Origin: Odontocerum albicorne
Lineage: Eukaryota; Arthropoda; Insecta; Trichoptera; Odontoceridae
Assembly: GCA_949825065.1 (NCBI GenBank)
Contig: OX463849.1
Coordinates: 32,476,043 to 32,540,042 of the forward strand
Length of the DNA stretch: 64,000 nt
Direction: 5' to 3'
Positions 10,770-20,935 of this stretch are shown one piece after another (the first letter of the stretch is position 1; every line of letters begins with the position of its first letter). The notes beneath the pieces are model-generated. The model ran no database searches. It saw only the letters and a program-made list of their open reading frames with translations, and was not told the origin of the DNA. A program made the position numbers and the translations under genes.

Positions 10770-11400
10770 ATAAATAATTTATTAATTTCCTTTCAGAATA
10801 TTTCCGCGTCCACGTTTGACTCCCATATATATCAAACACCACTCACATTCGCACTATATATTATATTTTTGTTATTTTTTTTCATTAATTCGTTCCACGT
10901 GTCCAAACCATCTCGGAGGCTCTTTTTTATCTTAGTCAACACACCAATCTTAAGCTTTTAACTAAGTTAAATATTTTCCAAGTTCTACTTCTGTTATTTT
11001 CTGTTCTACATTACTGGATCAACTAAATGGAAACAAGCTTTCCAGTAGTCTTTTATTTCTTTCTACAGCATTTATTCGACTTCTTTCAGATTTTTCCACG
11101 TCTACTTTTCGCTTCCATACATCTAAATTGGTACTAGAATGCTGTTGTAGACTATCTTGGCAAATTTTGTTACTGCCCGGTTCGAGTCTAAATATTTTAG
11201 TATCAAATTGACTTGGTTTCCTTTCGCTACACGCTATTCGATATATCTCGTAACCCTTTCATCATCTGAGAAAATTCTACCTTAAAAGCTAATATTTTAT
11301 TGCTAACCCATGTATTGCATTTGCTTTTCCTTTCACACTTAAGTAAATGCGATATATGGGTGAGCAATGAACGCCTCATTAATGATATCAACGTTTGTTC
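10770..11400 (-). pseudogene. LINE-R, two adjoining minus-strand segments
   Basis: 10785-10975 matches the WFGHV region and the block upstream of it. 11050-11345 matches the upstream part: the minus strand gives a CERKSKC-like stretch, then GLRDISNSV and an RGKI-like segment, comparable to 3895-4110. Numerous stops are present. Confidence 0.65.
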
Positions 11401-11442
11401 TTTTCTATTTATTTTTTAATTTATTTTGATTGCTTGTAGAAA

Positions 11443-11655
11443 CAATAATAAGACAATTTATATAGCGTCGTTTAGAGAGCTAACTCTCTCCTCATGGGTG
11501 CTCTGACTCGGGATCTGAGTCCACTATTATTGGCAGATTAAAAATATAGCAAAATAAATATATGTAAGTTGAGTGTAAGGATAGGAAGGTGGTGGCTGAG
11601 GCCATTAGATTAGGTACTTCGCCCCATTTAAATATGTACCGAAAAACATATGATA
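11443..11655 (-). repeat. SINE-C copy
   Basis: The ATT-rich tail (AACAATAATAAG) comes first, then ACAATTTATATAGCGTCG, the B-box-like complement GGATCTGAGTCCACTATTA, GTAAGGATAGGAAGGTGG, and a decayed head with ATATGTACCGAAAAACAT. Confidence 0.75.
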
Positions 11656-12263
11656 GTAGCACGTTTGACTTTAGGTGTACTGTATGTGTTTAGTGTTCGT
11701 GTCATATCCTGATGATAAAGGAAATCAGTGTAATATTTAGAGGAATTCGTTTGCTATAATTTATTCCCAAAAAGCAGCATCACACTTTGAGAATACATCT
11801 GTTCACACGACAATTTGCGAACTGTTACTTGGCGAAACTCGGACAGATGATTGACGACTTGGGCGTCAAAATCTCAATAGATCCGTGACGGACGAAGCGT
11901 TTTGCAACGTCCCTTCGTTGCGTGAAGTGACTGTGATGTGATGACTAATTGACGCCATTGATATTGGAAGGCGAAGGGAATCGATTGCTTGTCGAAGCGA
12001 GCGTGATAAGAACATATTGTTGCGTCTCTGCAATGCATGCTTTGAGATTGCAACATCGTTGTTCGTCCGTTCATTGCTGGGCTGTGTAGTCGAGGATCAC
12101 CTCGTCGTTCCATTGTCAATTCAATTGGAAAGCGAAACTGTGTCGTGGAGTTTTTTTTAAAATAGTGAGCTGTTGCACACTAGCAAACTCACCGATCGCA
12201 CTGCTGTACTGGATCGAGAGACGATCGAAGCACACCGTCATCTTTTTTTTCTTCTTTTTGAAA
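11656..12263. other. Unexplained; GC-richer 11880-12140
   Basis: 11880-12140 is rich in CpG and GA (GACGGACGAAGCGTTTTGC). An 81-codon minus-strand frame spans it, but it has no known motif and I do not call it a gene. Confidence 0.3.
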
Positions 12264-12402
12264 TAATAGATACGACCGAAGTCATAACTATCCTTATACC
12301 TCCGAATACTAGGCGGGAAAAAATGCCTGCGTCATTTGAGAGGAGTAGCACAGCGCGGGGTTCGAACTGACGACCTTCCGCTTTAACGATCGACCATCCA
12401 CC
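12264..12402 (-). repeat. SINE-D copy
   Basis: ACGACCGAAGTCATAACTAT and CGAATACTAGGCGG match 6725-6780. The tRNA-like B-box complement GGGGTTCGAACTGACGACC follows. Its 5' head is shortened. Confidence 0.65.
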
Positions 12403-12796
12403 TCAATTGCAACAAGACTATTTGTGATTTGTTTTATTCATCGCTTTGCAGGTGTCGTTTGTTTAGGATAACTAAAAAATCTGTTTGGATCATTGTTATT
12501 CGATTTATTCTGGTTCATCAATTTCTACACACCAGTCTGTTTCCAATGCAGCTGCTAGTCTGGTATATGGTAGTTTTGGTTTATAAGTTTGGATATCTAC
12601 TCGTACTTTTTCGGTCTACTCCGCAGGTGACACGGGGTGGAGGTAATTATGTATGTAATCTCCTGAAATACTTGTTTTTTTATAACAGCCGCAGCCACGT
12701 GATATGGCTTGATGATGTGTATTTTAAAGTTTGTAAATATTAAAATTATAAATATATAATGTGAGTTAAAGAATGATGTAATGTTTGTCTCTCCAG
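12403..12796 (+). other. Intron sequence upstream of the INO80 exon
   Basis: AT-rich with no recognised repeat. It ends in the splice acceptor context GTTTGTCTCTCCAG at 12783-12796, a pyrimidine-rich tract followed by AG. Confidence 0.6.
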
Positions 12797-12964
12797 GAGT
12801 ATATGTGGCATCGCAAGCACAAGTACATGCGGCTGGACGGGTCCAGTAAGATCTCCGCCAGGAGGGACATGGTAGCCGACTTCCAGGCGAGATCCGACAT
12901 CTTCGTGTTCCTGCTCAGCACTAGGGCGGGAGGGCTGGGTATCAACCTAACTGCTGCTGATACG
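12797..12964 (+). CDS. Ino80: INO80 chromatin remodelling ATPase, single internal exon (partial)
   Basis: This 168-bp exon (56 codons, phase 0 at both ends) encodes part of the second RecA-like lobe of the SNF2-family ATPase INO80. INO80 is the catalytic subunit of the nuclear INO80 complex, which moves nucleosomes and acts on H2A.Z nucleosomes in transcription and repair. The translation starts [20 protein letters not shown] and continues through RRDMVADFQ and [16 protein letters not shown] to TAADT. The [11 protein letters not shown] stretch is helicase motif [17 protein letters not shown] is specific to INO80 rather than to ISWI, CHD or BRM. It is bounded by CTCTCCAG and GTGAGT. The expected upstream exon (ending ...MIDLLE) and downstream exon (motif VI) were not found, so both introns are long or the exons lie outside. 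Codons are GC-richer than the flanks, and there are no stops. Confidence 0.93.
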
Positions 12965-13004
12965 GTGAGTCTCTTTCTTTTTGCGCTTCTCGACAATGAT
13001 TCTT
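12965..13004 (+). other. INO80 intron start with splice donor
   Basis: The donor GTGAGT lies at 12965-12970, directly after the ACG codon. Only about 40 bp of unique intron separate it from a SINE-C tail. Confidence 0.75.
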
Positions 13005-13290
13005 TCATAATAATATTAATAAATGGACAATTTATATAGCGCCATTTAGAGAGCAGACTCTCTTCAAGGGCGCAACTCAGGATTCGAACCCACGATTATT
13101 AACAAATTTGAAATATTACAAAAAAAAATATTCATACATAGGTAAGTGTAAGGATAGGAAGGTAGTGGCTGCATATGTCCAGAATCTGCATATGTTCAGA
13201 AAAAACATATTTGTTAAAAAGAAACGGAGAAAACTTACTAAGGAAGACGAACTCCAAAGAATTCGTATATGTGATAGTAACACAATCGAT
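13005..13290 (-). repeat. SINE-C copy in INO80 intron
   Basis: Near full-length on the minus strand: tail AATAATATTAATAAATGG, GACAATTTATATAGCGCC, B-box complement GGATTCGAACCCACG, GTAAGGATAGGAAGG, then the head region with CATATGTTCAGAAAA. Confidence 0.8.
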
Positions 13291-13372
13291 TTATGTTTAG
13301 TGTAGTTTATTGTGAAGTGTTTATATAACTTCATAAATTTTGACAATACCTTTCACAAAGGGTTTCAAGATT

Positions 13373-13640
13373 TTGTAATTTGTTTTTATCAAACACTGTT
13401 TATTCCACCTTTTGTAACGGTATAACACTACCAGTTTCAACCCTTTCATATCATCATTAGGTAGCACAAACAATACTGTTGAGACAAGAGACTTGTTTGT
13501 GCTCCACTGATGATGAGGTGAAAACCTTGAAACCGGTAGGGATATACCGTTACAAAAAGTGGAATAAACAGTGTTTGATAAAAACAAATTACAATGTCTT
13601 TACACCTCCACAATGTTAATGCCTTGACTATAAATAATAT
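13373..13640 (+). mobile_element. Foldback element FB1 (Penelope-like candidate)
   Basis: Arms of about 100 bp (13374-13472 and 13493-13593) are inverted copies joined by a 20-bp loop. A right-hand tail with CCTCCACAATGTTAATGCC is shared with FB2. The right arm holds CTGATGA (13507-13513), a stem closed by GAAA, GAAAC (13529-13533), and a second stem CGGTA/TACCG, then ACAAAAAGTGGAATAAACAG. This ordering resembles a hammerhead ribozyme core. No coding sequence remains. Confidence 0.7.
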
Positions 13641-13788
13641 GTTATATGGTTTAAAGATTGTTTTCGGAAAGAAAAAAAAACAATTTATTTGGAAAGGGAT
13701 AGTCCACTTTTTTATTTTCATGTTGTATTCGTAACTCGGACGAGAATCTGAAATCAACATAATAATAGGATATGGCGAAAAGTGCTAT

Positions 13789-14230
13789 GTTGATGCTAGG
13801 ACTGACCTGTAGAAACAGTCGCGTTACATCTATCGAAGAGTAGAAAAATACAAGTCGTTAAAACCCTGATTTGTTCAATATTCCTGTACATCTCATAAAT
13901 AGAGAAATACGAAACTACTTTTCTACCCAGTATATTATGTTTATTCTTACTGAACAAATAAAATTTATCTACTGATTAAATTCTAACTTGAAACATTCAG
14001 AAACATTCATGTTGATGCTAGGACTGACCTGTAGAAACAGTCACGTCACATCTACCGAAGAGTAGAAAAATACAAGTCGTTAAAACCCTGATTTTTTCAA
14101 TATCTCTGTACATCTCATAAATAGAGAAATACGAAACTACTTTCCTTTTTACCCAGTATATTATGTTTATACTTACTGAACAAATAAGATTTCTTTACTG
14201 ATTAAATTCTAACTTGAAACATTCAGAATA
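13789..14230 (+). repeat. 222-bp tandem duplication
   Basis: GTTGATGCTAGGACTGACCT occurs at 13789 and again at 14011. The two units stay closely similar to their ends (TTGAAACATTCAGAA). High similarity implies a recent duplication. I see no family membership. Confidence 0.85.
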
Positions 14231-14879
14231 GTTGCATTTTTACTATGTTTTGGGTATCAATAAAAGCAAATGTTACCCTCTAGCTTAAGGGTAACGCGGT
14301 CACATATTATTACCTAATGGCAGAGGGAGCAAATGCCGCCATAAAGATAAGCTACTTAGTCCGATTTGTTAGACCAACGGCAGCTCCAGACCTCGATAAA
14401 GGGGCCAAGTGGTAACGAGTACCGCTTTCACTCCGGACACAATGAGATTTAACTAATTATTCCCGATTAACCCTTGTGGAAACAATGCACCACATTTCGT
14501 TTTCCGGAGGTATTTTATTCACTGTAGAGATTTTCATAAAGATTAGTGCAAGTAACTGCGAACCAGTTTTCCAAACGATTCGTAATTATAATTTTATTTC
14601 ATACTTTACTTAAGGGTGAAAACTCTGGTGATTTTACCCTTTTCTGTGGAGATTATAAAAGTAAATAAAAGAAGAAAATATTAAAAAAATTAAAAAAAAA
14701 CGTGTTACCTTGATAATATGAAATGTAGCAGAAAATGTAATAAATACATTTTTTTGTCTTGTGGAATTGTTTCCTTGGAAGATCTACTTTTGATGAATAA
14801 CTTAACTAATCTTAGAACGCTCATTACAAACTTGTCTCCCTCCGTTTGCTGAGTGTTAAGAAAGTTATCATAGTTTCTA
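14231..14879. other. No recognised feature
   Basis: Includes a moderately GC-rich patch at 14310-14420 without a recognisable frame. Otherwise AT-rich. Confidence 0.35.
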
Positions 14880-15095
14880 ATTAATTAAACGTATGAAATT
14901 AATATTCTTATTTGATTCTTCTTCATCGTGTGCTCTGTCTGATCGTTTTGGTCTTCTGCTATGTCTCGAATTCGGCGCATCACCTGTCTCTATCCCTCCC
15001 GGTCTTGGGCCATGTTGAATGCAGCGCTTAAAGAGGATCCTCTTCAATAATTTTTTTGATCCGTCCATCTGACTTTTGTCAACTGTGATCACTAG
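14880..15095 (-). repeat. Possible LINE 3' fragment
   Basis: A 71-codon minus-strand frame contains DAPNSRHSRRPKRSDRAH. Composition and position suggest a retroelement tail, but no diagnostic reverse transcriptase motif is present. Confidence 0.25.
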
Positions 15096-15649
15096 CTTCT
15101 CCAGATTTTAATATTTGACTGTCGTGATATTATTTCAAATTTTTGATAGCGAGAGTTCATAACTAGGAACATCCTAATTTGGGTGAATAACCTGTGTAAA
15201 AAGGCACGATACATAATAATGAGGATTAAATTATTTCAGTTCAAAATTTGATCACATATTGAAGGTGTGTTGACTTGTAAAACGCTGAGCATTTGGACAA
15301 CTTAGGAATGAAATCTCTTGTTTTCCGTACATATGTGACGATTTAGTGCCTTCCGCTTTTCAGGTGGACTGGTCCTCGAAATGCCCTCGAACTAGTTCTT
15401 CTTTGGGTTTATACCAACCTGTCGTATACCAGTCAGTTGTGGGCCATATACGAAGGCTGGTGAAGTCTTGTATTAAGGATGTCCCATATATGGATATTTG
15501 ATGAATGTACGATACTTTCTTGATTTGGTAGAAGAAAAAAGTATTTTATTTCTTGCTGAAATAATCTAAAAATATACAAATTTAAGCCTTTACTTAATTG
15601 AGTTTATTTAATTTAGAATATTCTGTGGTTTTCTTACCATACACGTGTT
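15096..15649. other. No recognised feature
   Basis: AT-rich interval; nothing identified on either strand. Confidence 0.4.
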
Positions 15650-15912
15650 CAATAATAATTAAAACACAATTTATATAACGCCGTTTCAAGAACCTACTCT
15701 TGTCAATGGGGCTACTACTCCAACTCCTCCAACTCCAACTCCTACTCGGTAATGTAACCTACGAGTATTATTGAAAAATTAATTACGTTGAGTCTAAGAA
15801 TAAGAAGGTGCCGGCTGCGGTCATTAGATTGAGTGCTCTGCATCTGCATATGTTTAGAAAAGCATATTTGGTAAGAAAATTTAACAAGGGAATACGAACT
15901 ACAAAAACATCT
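15650..15912 (-). repeat. SINE-C copy
   Basis: ACAATTTATATAACGCCG follows an AATAATAATT tail, and the head end has CATATGTTTAGAAAAGCAT. The B-box position carries a local CTCCAACTCC triplication instead of the usual sequence. Confidence 0.75.
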
Positions 15913-16654
15913 TAGTTAATATAGTCATATCGTCACATTAACAAACCGTTCTTTTTTTTCATATGGCGTTTCACCTAAATTTGGGTGTTTCCAGTCAGTG
16001 AGCAATGTCGATTCAAATACGTTCAATACTGAATATATTCTAGTACCACAAACATGTTTCTCATTCCGCGTTTATCAAAGGAGAATAATAATTTCATATC
16101 TTTATTTCATTAGACACTATAAATCTTCTAAACACTCTGCAAACGGTGGGATACATGTTCGTAATGAACGTTCTTATGTTGGCTGGTTTTTTCGTCGCTG
16201 ATGCAACATTCGAGGATGCTAGAATTTAATACTTTGATATTTATCAATTATTCCTTTATGGAAGAATGTCTAATATGCCTATTTTTAAAATATGAACACA
16301 TAATATATATATCAACGTGTAATAAAAAAAAATAATACAGCCTACTTTCAACCTGTTTGAGACACATAAGGAAACATGTCATCGTTTTGTATAAAAATGG
16401 GGTTGTTTTTGAATACTCGTCAATCATTCCGAAGCCGTAATTTAACTGTGCAATAAACTTTTTATGGCTTGACATTTTTGGACGTAAAGGATTAATGTAC
16501 GCATATTGGATATTTCAAATAAATTTAAAATAATCAGTTTTGTGTGTTGGATCCTTTTTCATATAAGATACACATCCATGTATGATGCGCCATCGATGTA
16601 AAGTATCGCACTATATCGCGTTATATGTCATCATCTTCCTTATATAGTATCTTC
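15913..16654. other. No recognised feature
   Basis: AT-rich. Open frames at 15998-16201 (+) and 16248-16475 (-) show no motif. Confidence 0.4.
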
Positions 16655-16735
16655 CATCAGGAACACAGTCATGCTATAAACCTCTTTATTTAGATCGGTC
16701 TACAGTCCGGCACTTACACGTTGTATTGTTTTATA
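16655..16735 (-). repeat. Possible LINE remnant, related to 866-985
   Basis: ATCGGTCTACAGTCCGG aligns with the segment near 905-985. Confidence 0.35.
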
Positions 16736-16840
16736 ATTTTGTTATTTACAGTACAAACCTGTCGAGTTGATCGACATGTGGCAATCTCTTCAACCAACCA
16801 GAAAGATTTTCAAAAGACCTTAATACATTGACTGCTGAAT
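16736..16840 (-). repeat. SINE-A tail fragment
   Basis: GTACAAACCTGTCGAGTTGA, then TGTGGCAATCTCTTCAACCA and ACCAGAAAGATTTTC, matches the reverse complement of the SINE-A 3' half. Confidence 0.6.
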
Positions 16841-17097
16841 ATATATATATTTTTAATTAAAGCGTTACTAAAAATATGTCCATATTAAGAATTCTTATAA
16901 AATAGTAAAAAGGCAAAATCGGGTATAATTTATCGTAATAAACCCTCACAAACCCTATCAGTACTATTAGGCCACTGGTCTCACTTTTTTTTACAGCCAT
17001 CTATAATAAAGGAATTTTGAACAGAACAGTGAACTGCGTCTATAGCGCTCAGCAAAAGTTTATATGAACGTCTATAGCCGTTTTCAGCTCTCAACGT

Positions 17098-17216
17098 GTT
17101 AAGTGAAAACCAAATTGGAATATTTGTTACAAAAATTGGGGTTTCAATTGGAATCAAATTTGCAACCCCCAGTTAAGAAGATGGGCATCTTTCTTATTAA
17201 ACCATAGATATTACGT
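17098..17216 (-). repeat. SINE-A, diverged head half
   Basis: TAAGTGAAAACCAAATTGGAA continues to the B-box-like complement GGAATCAAATTTGCAACCCC and AAGATGGGCATC. Diverged, with the tail missing. Confidence 0.5.
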
Positions 17217-17839
17217 TACTGAGGCTGCTAATCTCCCCATTGCAAAAGCGGCGTATGATGTTATGTGTCATATTTGATTATTGTTAGCGCTTCTGTGATT
17301 ATTCTGCAACCAAAATTTACATATCAAAATTAATAAAATGTCTCCTTTTCACCCTTTAACTCAATCCCCTGTAATGGTGTACTTGAAAGGTTAAAATGGC
17401 TAGGCGGCGACCGTAGCTCTGGTGGCGTGCTGATGCCAAGGCTATGAGATGGCTATCGACTGTTTGCCGTGACTTTGCATGGTCGCCCTCGGTAGTCAGC
17501 TTTCAGGACATTCACCCTCCAGCCCCTGCCGGTCATACAGTTTATGGTGACGAGAAACACATACCAAGATGGGATCAGATCGGCGGTGTTATTTTTAATT
17601 TTAACTCTTGACGATTGAAATACCATGCATTCTTGGAGAAAATACGTGAGAAAATGTAGACAGAAAGATCGAAGCTTTCGCAATATCTTGAAAGTTTTCT
17701 CGAGTGTTCATATTGATTAACAGTGATACGAGTTCTGGAGATTTGCTTGGTCAATCAGAACCTTGTTCTCGTACTGATTCTGATCAATTTATCAGTCCAT
17801 TTCAATCGTATCGATATCACCAGATATATACCGTATGAG
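17217..17839. other. No recognised feature
   Basis: A GC-richer stretch at 17400-17560 (CTAGGCGGCGACCGTAGC) has no recognised frame. Confidence 0.35.
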
Positions 17840-18645
17840 CCCAGAAAGATTCCATTTTGCTGGCATTGAGGTTTCTATTCAGTAGGTCTTCCTTCGTCCG
17901 AGCAGCCAACGGGGCACAGTGTACAAGCCACCAGGTTCGATATTAATTGAATGACACCACACATGCATAGTGGTGGATCCTCTGCTAATCCTCCACCTGA
18001 GGAGATTTTCATTGAATTTACCTAACATATATGGGTACGAAAACGATTAATATATCTCCATACGGCCCATGGTAGGTGGTTGTCTACCGACAGACACTCC
18101 CGACGGCTGCATCCATGTCCACATACTTTCAGTTGTAGTTCTCCAAGAATAAATACGTTCACTATACGGAGAGCCATCGAAGGAGTTGTAGATGGTCATA
18201 AAATTCTTCGAGACTTCAGTCTTAGCTGTGTTAGTATTTGGCCACACAAGTTATTTGTGTTTCTCACTCCTGTTATATTGCAACGGATGTCTGGAGGAAA
18301 TTTCAAGTATATAAACTTTTTCCTTTGGGGCTGGTATCATCAGTAATTAGATGATATGTTTCGACATCGGTGATATGTTTAGACATCCAGTAATTAGGTG
18401 ATAAGTTTCGTTAAATGCGTTTTCTATCTACTTGGCATGGGCTGGCATATTCGCCAACTGAGTAACAAAAAGTCAGCCTTTAGGCTCGCAGGACGTTTGT
18501 TAGCGCGCTCCATGTTGATCCAGTTAGTTTATGCAGTACGTTGTTTCTGGTGGAGATTTTATGTTTGGTGTTACAACAGTGGGTTCTGTAGGTGAAGTAC
18601 CAGTTTAGAGTGATTCCCAGATATTTTAGGGTGGGGCAGTGCTGA
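17840..18645 (-). pseudogene. Jockey-like LINE, reverse transcriptase C-terminus
   Basis: The minus strand at 18400-18640 reads TLKYLGITLN, a YRTH segment, then STRNNVLHKLTGSTWSA. This is the post-palm region of jockey-clade reverse transcriptases. Further on (18220-17850) frames give RLKSRRIL, LPWAVWRYINRFRTH and GLAEDPPLCMCG, matching their cysteine-containing C-terminus. At least three frameshifts or stops interrupt it. In life the enzyme would copy its RNA at the insertion site. A second remnant lies at 20655-20935. Confidence 0.7.
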
Positions 18646-18649
18646 GACA

Positions 18650-18710
18650 GTTATTCAGTCGTTATTTCTCTACAATACGAGTATTTTTTGAGAAATAACG
18701 ACTGAATAAC
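18650..18710. repeat. Perfect 21-bp inverted repeat (hairpin)
   Basis: The arms GTTATTCAGTCGTTATTTCT+C (18650-18670) and its exact complement (18690-18710) flank a 19-nt AT-rich loop. Confidence 0.85.
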
Positions 18711-18714
18711 GCTA

Positions 18715-19029
18715 GTGTTACTAACACGTTCAATGAAGAGCCGCAAGCTCCGTGCCTACTCCAGATACTCGACGCCGCGAAGGCTCGCTTACCAGGGCGT
18801 AAGACAACGGTGTCTCCCGGCCACGCTCTTCAATATGTCCGTAACACGAATTTGTGCATATTGAAGGGAATTTTACGAAAAAAAAACGTTTTTCTGGATT
18901 ATCTTATTAAACTTCCATAATGCGGTAATTTCAATATTTTTTAATCAAGATTTCTTCATGTCAGTTTTCCATAGAGAAATCGTGATCTTTGCTCGTTTAT
19001 TCCCCGTTTCGTGGGTCGCAACTGTCAAA
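18715..19029 (+). repeat. SINE-B 3' body, duplicated segment copy 1
   Basis: It contains the SINE-B-like GTGCCTACTCCAGATACTCG and GGCTCGCTTACCAGGGCG, then an AT-rich tail and GCTCGTTTATTCCCCGTTTC. The whole ~310 bp aligns with 20930-21230. Confidence 0.65.
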
Positions 19030-19371
19030 TTTCATGCATTCCTGAAACAATATCGTCGATGTATAATTGCATACGATGCAACGTGGGCTCCCGAACGTTT
19101 ATTCGAATGTGACACGATGACTTCCAGACAATCACATTTTATGTTTTCGAACGAAATTTTTGATGCGACACGGAATCCTGTTATTTTCCCCCGACACCGT
19201 CGATCGCTATCACGACTTGTTCACACGTTTCCATTATCCTGTTTAAATCGTATTTTAATCGCGGCCATTAGGGTTTCAATCGAACATATTTTATTGTGTT
19301 CTTTCACGTATCTACCCCATATTACTAATGTCGTAAGTGATGTCGAATTCTATATTGCCGAGTTATATACT

Positions 19372-19638
19372 ATATATCTGTGGTGTTATGGCAGAAGTTG
19401 ATATGTCCGTTTGACCTTAGTTTACGGAAGAAGCAATATTAACTTTGATAAGCTGTTAAAATCAGTACAAATAAGCATTTTTTAAGTTTTTCCAAACAAT
19501 ATATCTTTTGTTTGGATAATGACTGACACACCAAGTTTTGCCACAACATGCTGAGAAATATTTTCTATAAATTGGGAGAATAAACACAAAATTAAAAAAA
19601 ACGGACATATCAACTTTTGCCATAACGCCACAGATATA
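19372..19638. mobile_element. Short inverted-repeat MITE candidate
   Basis: The outer arms (19372-19413 and 19598-19638, about 41 bp, few mismatches) read TATATCTGTGGTGTTATGGC and its complement, closing over a 184-bp non-coding interior. The terminal TATA could include a TA target duplication. Confidence 0.6.
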
Positions 19639-19734
19639 AAAAACCGAATGTGACGTATAGTCTATGGTGCGAGGAACTTCCTGATCTAAGTGGGGTTTTA
19701 GTTTTAAAAAGTAGAATATGAATTTTCCGGATTT

Positions 19735-19955
19735 TGCCACCTTATTGTATTGTACTACACTTTCGTTGTATACAATACAACCTATTGCCACGTGGCAATC
19801 TCTTCTAACCAACCAGAAATACGTGTAAGAGGCATTTAGTGAAAACTAGACTGGCATCCTTTTAAATTTTTTTAGGTTCCAGTGGGATTTGAACCCGCAA
19901 CCGGGTTGGGGGATAGGCGTCTTACCAACTAGGCCACAGAGGCCGTCTCGTTACG
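19735..19955 (-). repeat. SINE-A, full-length
   Basis: Tail TTGTATTGTACTACACTTTC, the GGCAATCTCTTCTAACCAAC block, TCCAGTGGGATTTGAACCCG (B-box complement), and the A-box complement in CTAGGCCACAGAGGCCGTC. Well preserved. Confidence 0.85.
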
Positions 19956-20039
19956 TTAATATCGTTAGTTTTTGCAAAGTGCTGTTTGATTTGTGTGTAC
20001 AAAATGTTGCTGACTGCTGCCACGGAGATCGCAAATGTC

Positions 20040-20170
20040 TATTAACACGAATAAGAAGATGAAGAAAATAACAAGGTTAGAGAGTAAACTCTAACCTAGG
20101 GCGCTCTTACTCGTGATTTGAACCCACTTTTATCAAACAAATCTCTGCCGGCTATAGCAGCGCTCGAGCG
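20040..20170 (-). repeat. SINE-C fragment
   Basis: GGGCGCTCTTACTCGTGATT then TGAACCCACTTTTATCAAAC matches the B-box area of SINE-C. The rest is decayed. Confidence 0.6.
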
Positions 20171-20184
20171 AATCATGTATAACA

Positions 20185-20400
20185 CTTTTTTTGTACACAG
20201 TACAGCCCTGTGGGATTATTGCTATGTTGCAATTTCTTTCAATCAACCATAAAGGTGTTTTATGAGGCCTTAAGTGAAAACCAGGCAGAAAACCTTTTTA
20301 TTAAATCAGAAAACCTTTTTATTAAAATTCCAGCGAGAATTGAACCCGTAACCTCCTGGCTAAAGAGAGTTGTCAACTAGGTCACTCACGGAGGTCGTCA
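20185..20400 (-). repeat. SINE-A, full-length
   Basis: TTTGTACACAGTACAGCC tail, CAATTTCTTTCAATCAACCA, a locally duplicated AAAACCTTTTTATTAAA, CAGCGAGAATTGAACCCG, and head complement CTCACGGAGGTCGTC. Confidence 0.8.
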
Positions 20401-20654
20401 AATATTCCACTGGAACATAAATCTCCATAGAAATGTTCATCACTTGAGTTATAGGACGTATACGAGTATGTTCTCAAAGTTAGGATTCTTGAAAGAAAAT
20501 TGAATATTTTTTTAGTATGCTCAGGTGGTAACGTCAAACAGGATATTCAGAGCTTTCAACTGTGAAGAACAGTCAAGGTGATGGGATGTTGGTGATGCCA
20601 CAGTAATAACATCTTAAATATTTGCTTAATTTTTTTTGTGATTCAATTTCAATA

Positions 20655-20935
20655 GTGTCGACGACACCAGATCTATCGTCACGGGCCATAATAGACAGAC
20701 CATCAGGTTCGACATTGAAATGTAACACGGCTTAGTGTTGGGTTCTCGGTGCAAATCTTCCACCTGAGAAGGTTGTCTTTTGATCTCAAGGTAATTAAGA
20801 TAATTTCATATGGCCCATGGCAGCTGATGTCTTGCTGGCAGGTACCCCGATGTCTGTGTCAATATTATCAATCATTCCAGGAATTATTTGTAGCTCTCCA
20901 GGAATCGACACGCTCACATTACGGAAAACCTTCAA
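20655..20935 (-). pseudogene. Jockey-like LINE C-terminal remnant, second copy
   Basis: The minus strand gives LPWAI.NYLNYLEIKRQPSQ and later CLLWPVTIDL, aligning with LPWAVWRYINRF and the same downstream region of the copy at 17840-18645. The reading frame is broken. Directly next to it lies the same SINE-B-like block as beside the first copy. Confidence 0.6.

Noticed and set aside
13507..13560. Firm call of a functional hammerhead ribozyme
   Set aside because: Stem I and the cleavage triplet are not ideal by eye and one base is extra before stem II; reported only as a candidate.
18958..19401. 147-codon open frame as a host gene
   Set aside because: Its first part lies in a block duplicated at 21130-21230 where the frame is not kept; no motif is visible.
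19462..19812. 116-codon minus-strand open frame
   Set aside because: It spans a MITE end and a SINE-A tail; not a coding unit.
19924..19955. tRNA gene
   Set aside because: The A- and B-box matches here and at about ten other places are followed by the same SINE bodies and lack a foldable acceptor stem; they are tRNA-derived SINEs.
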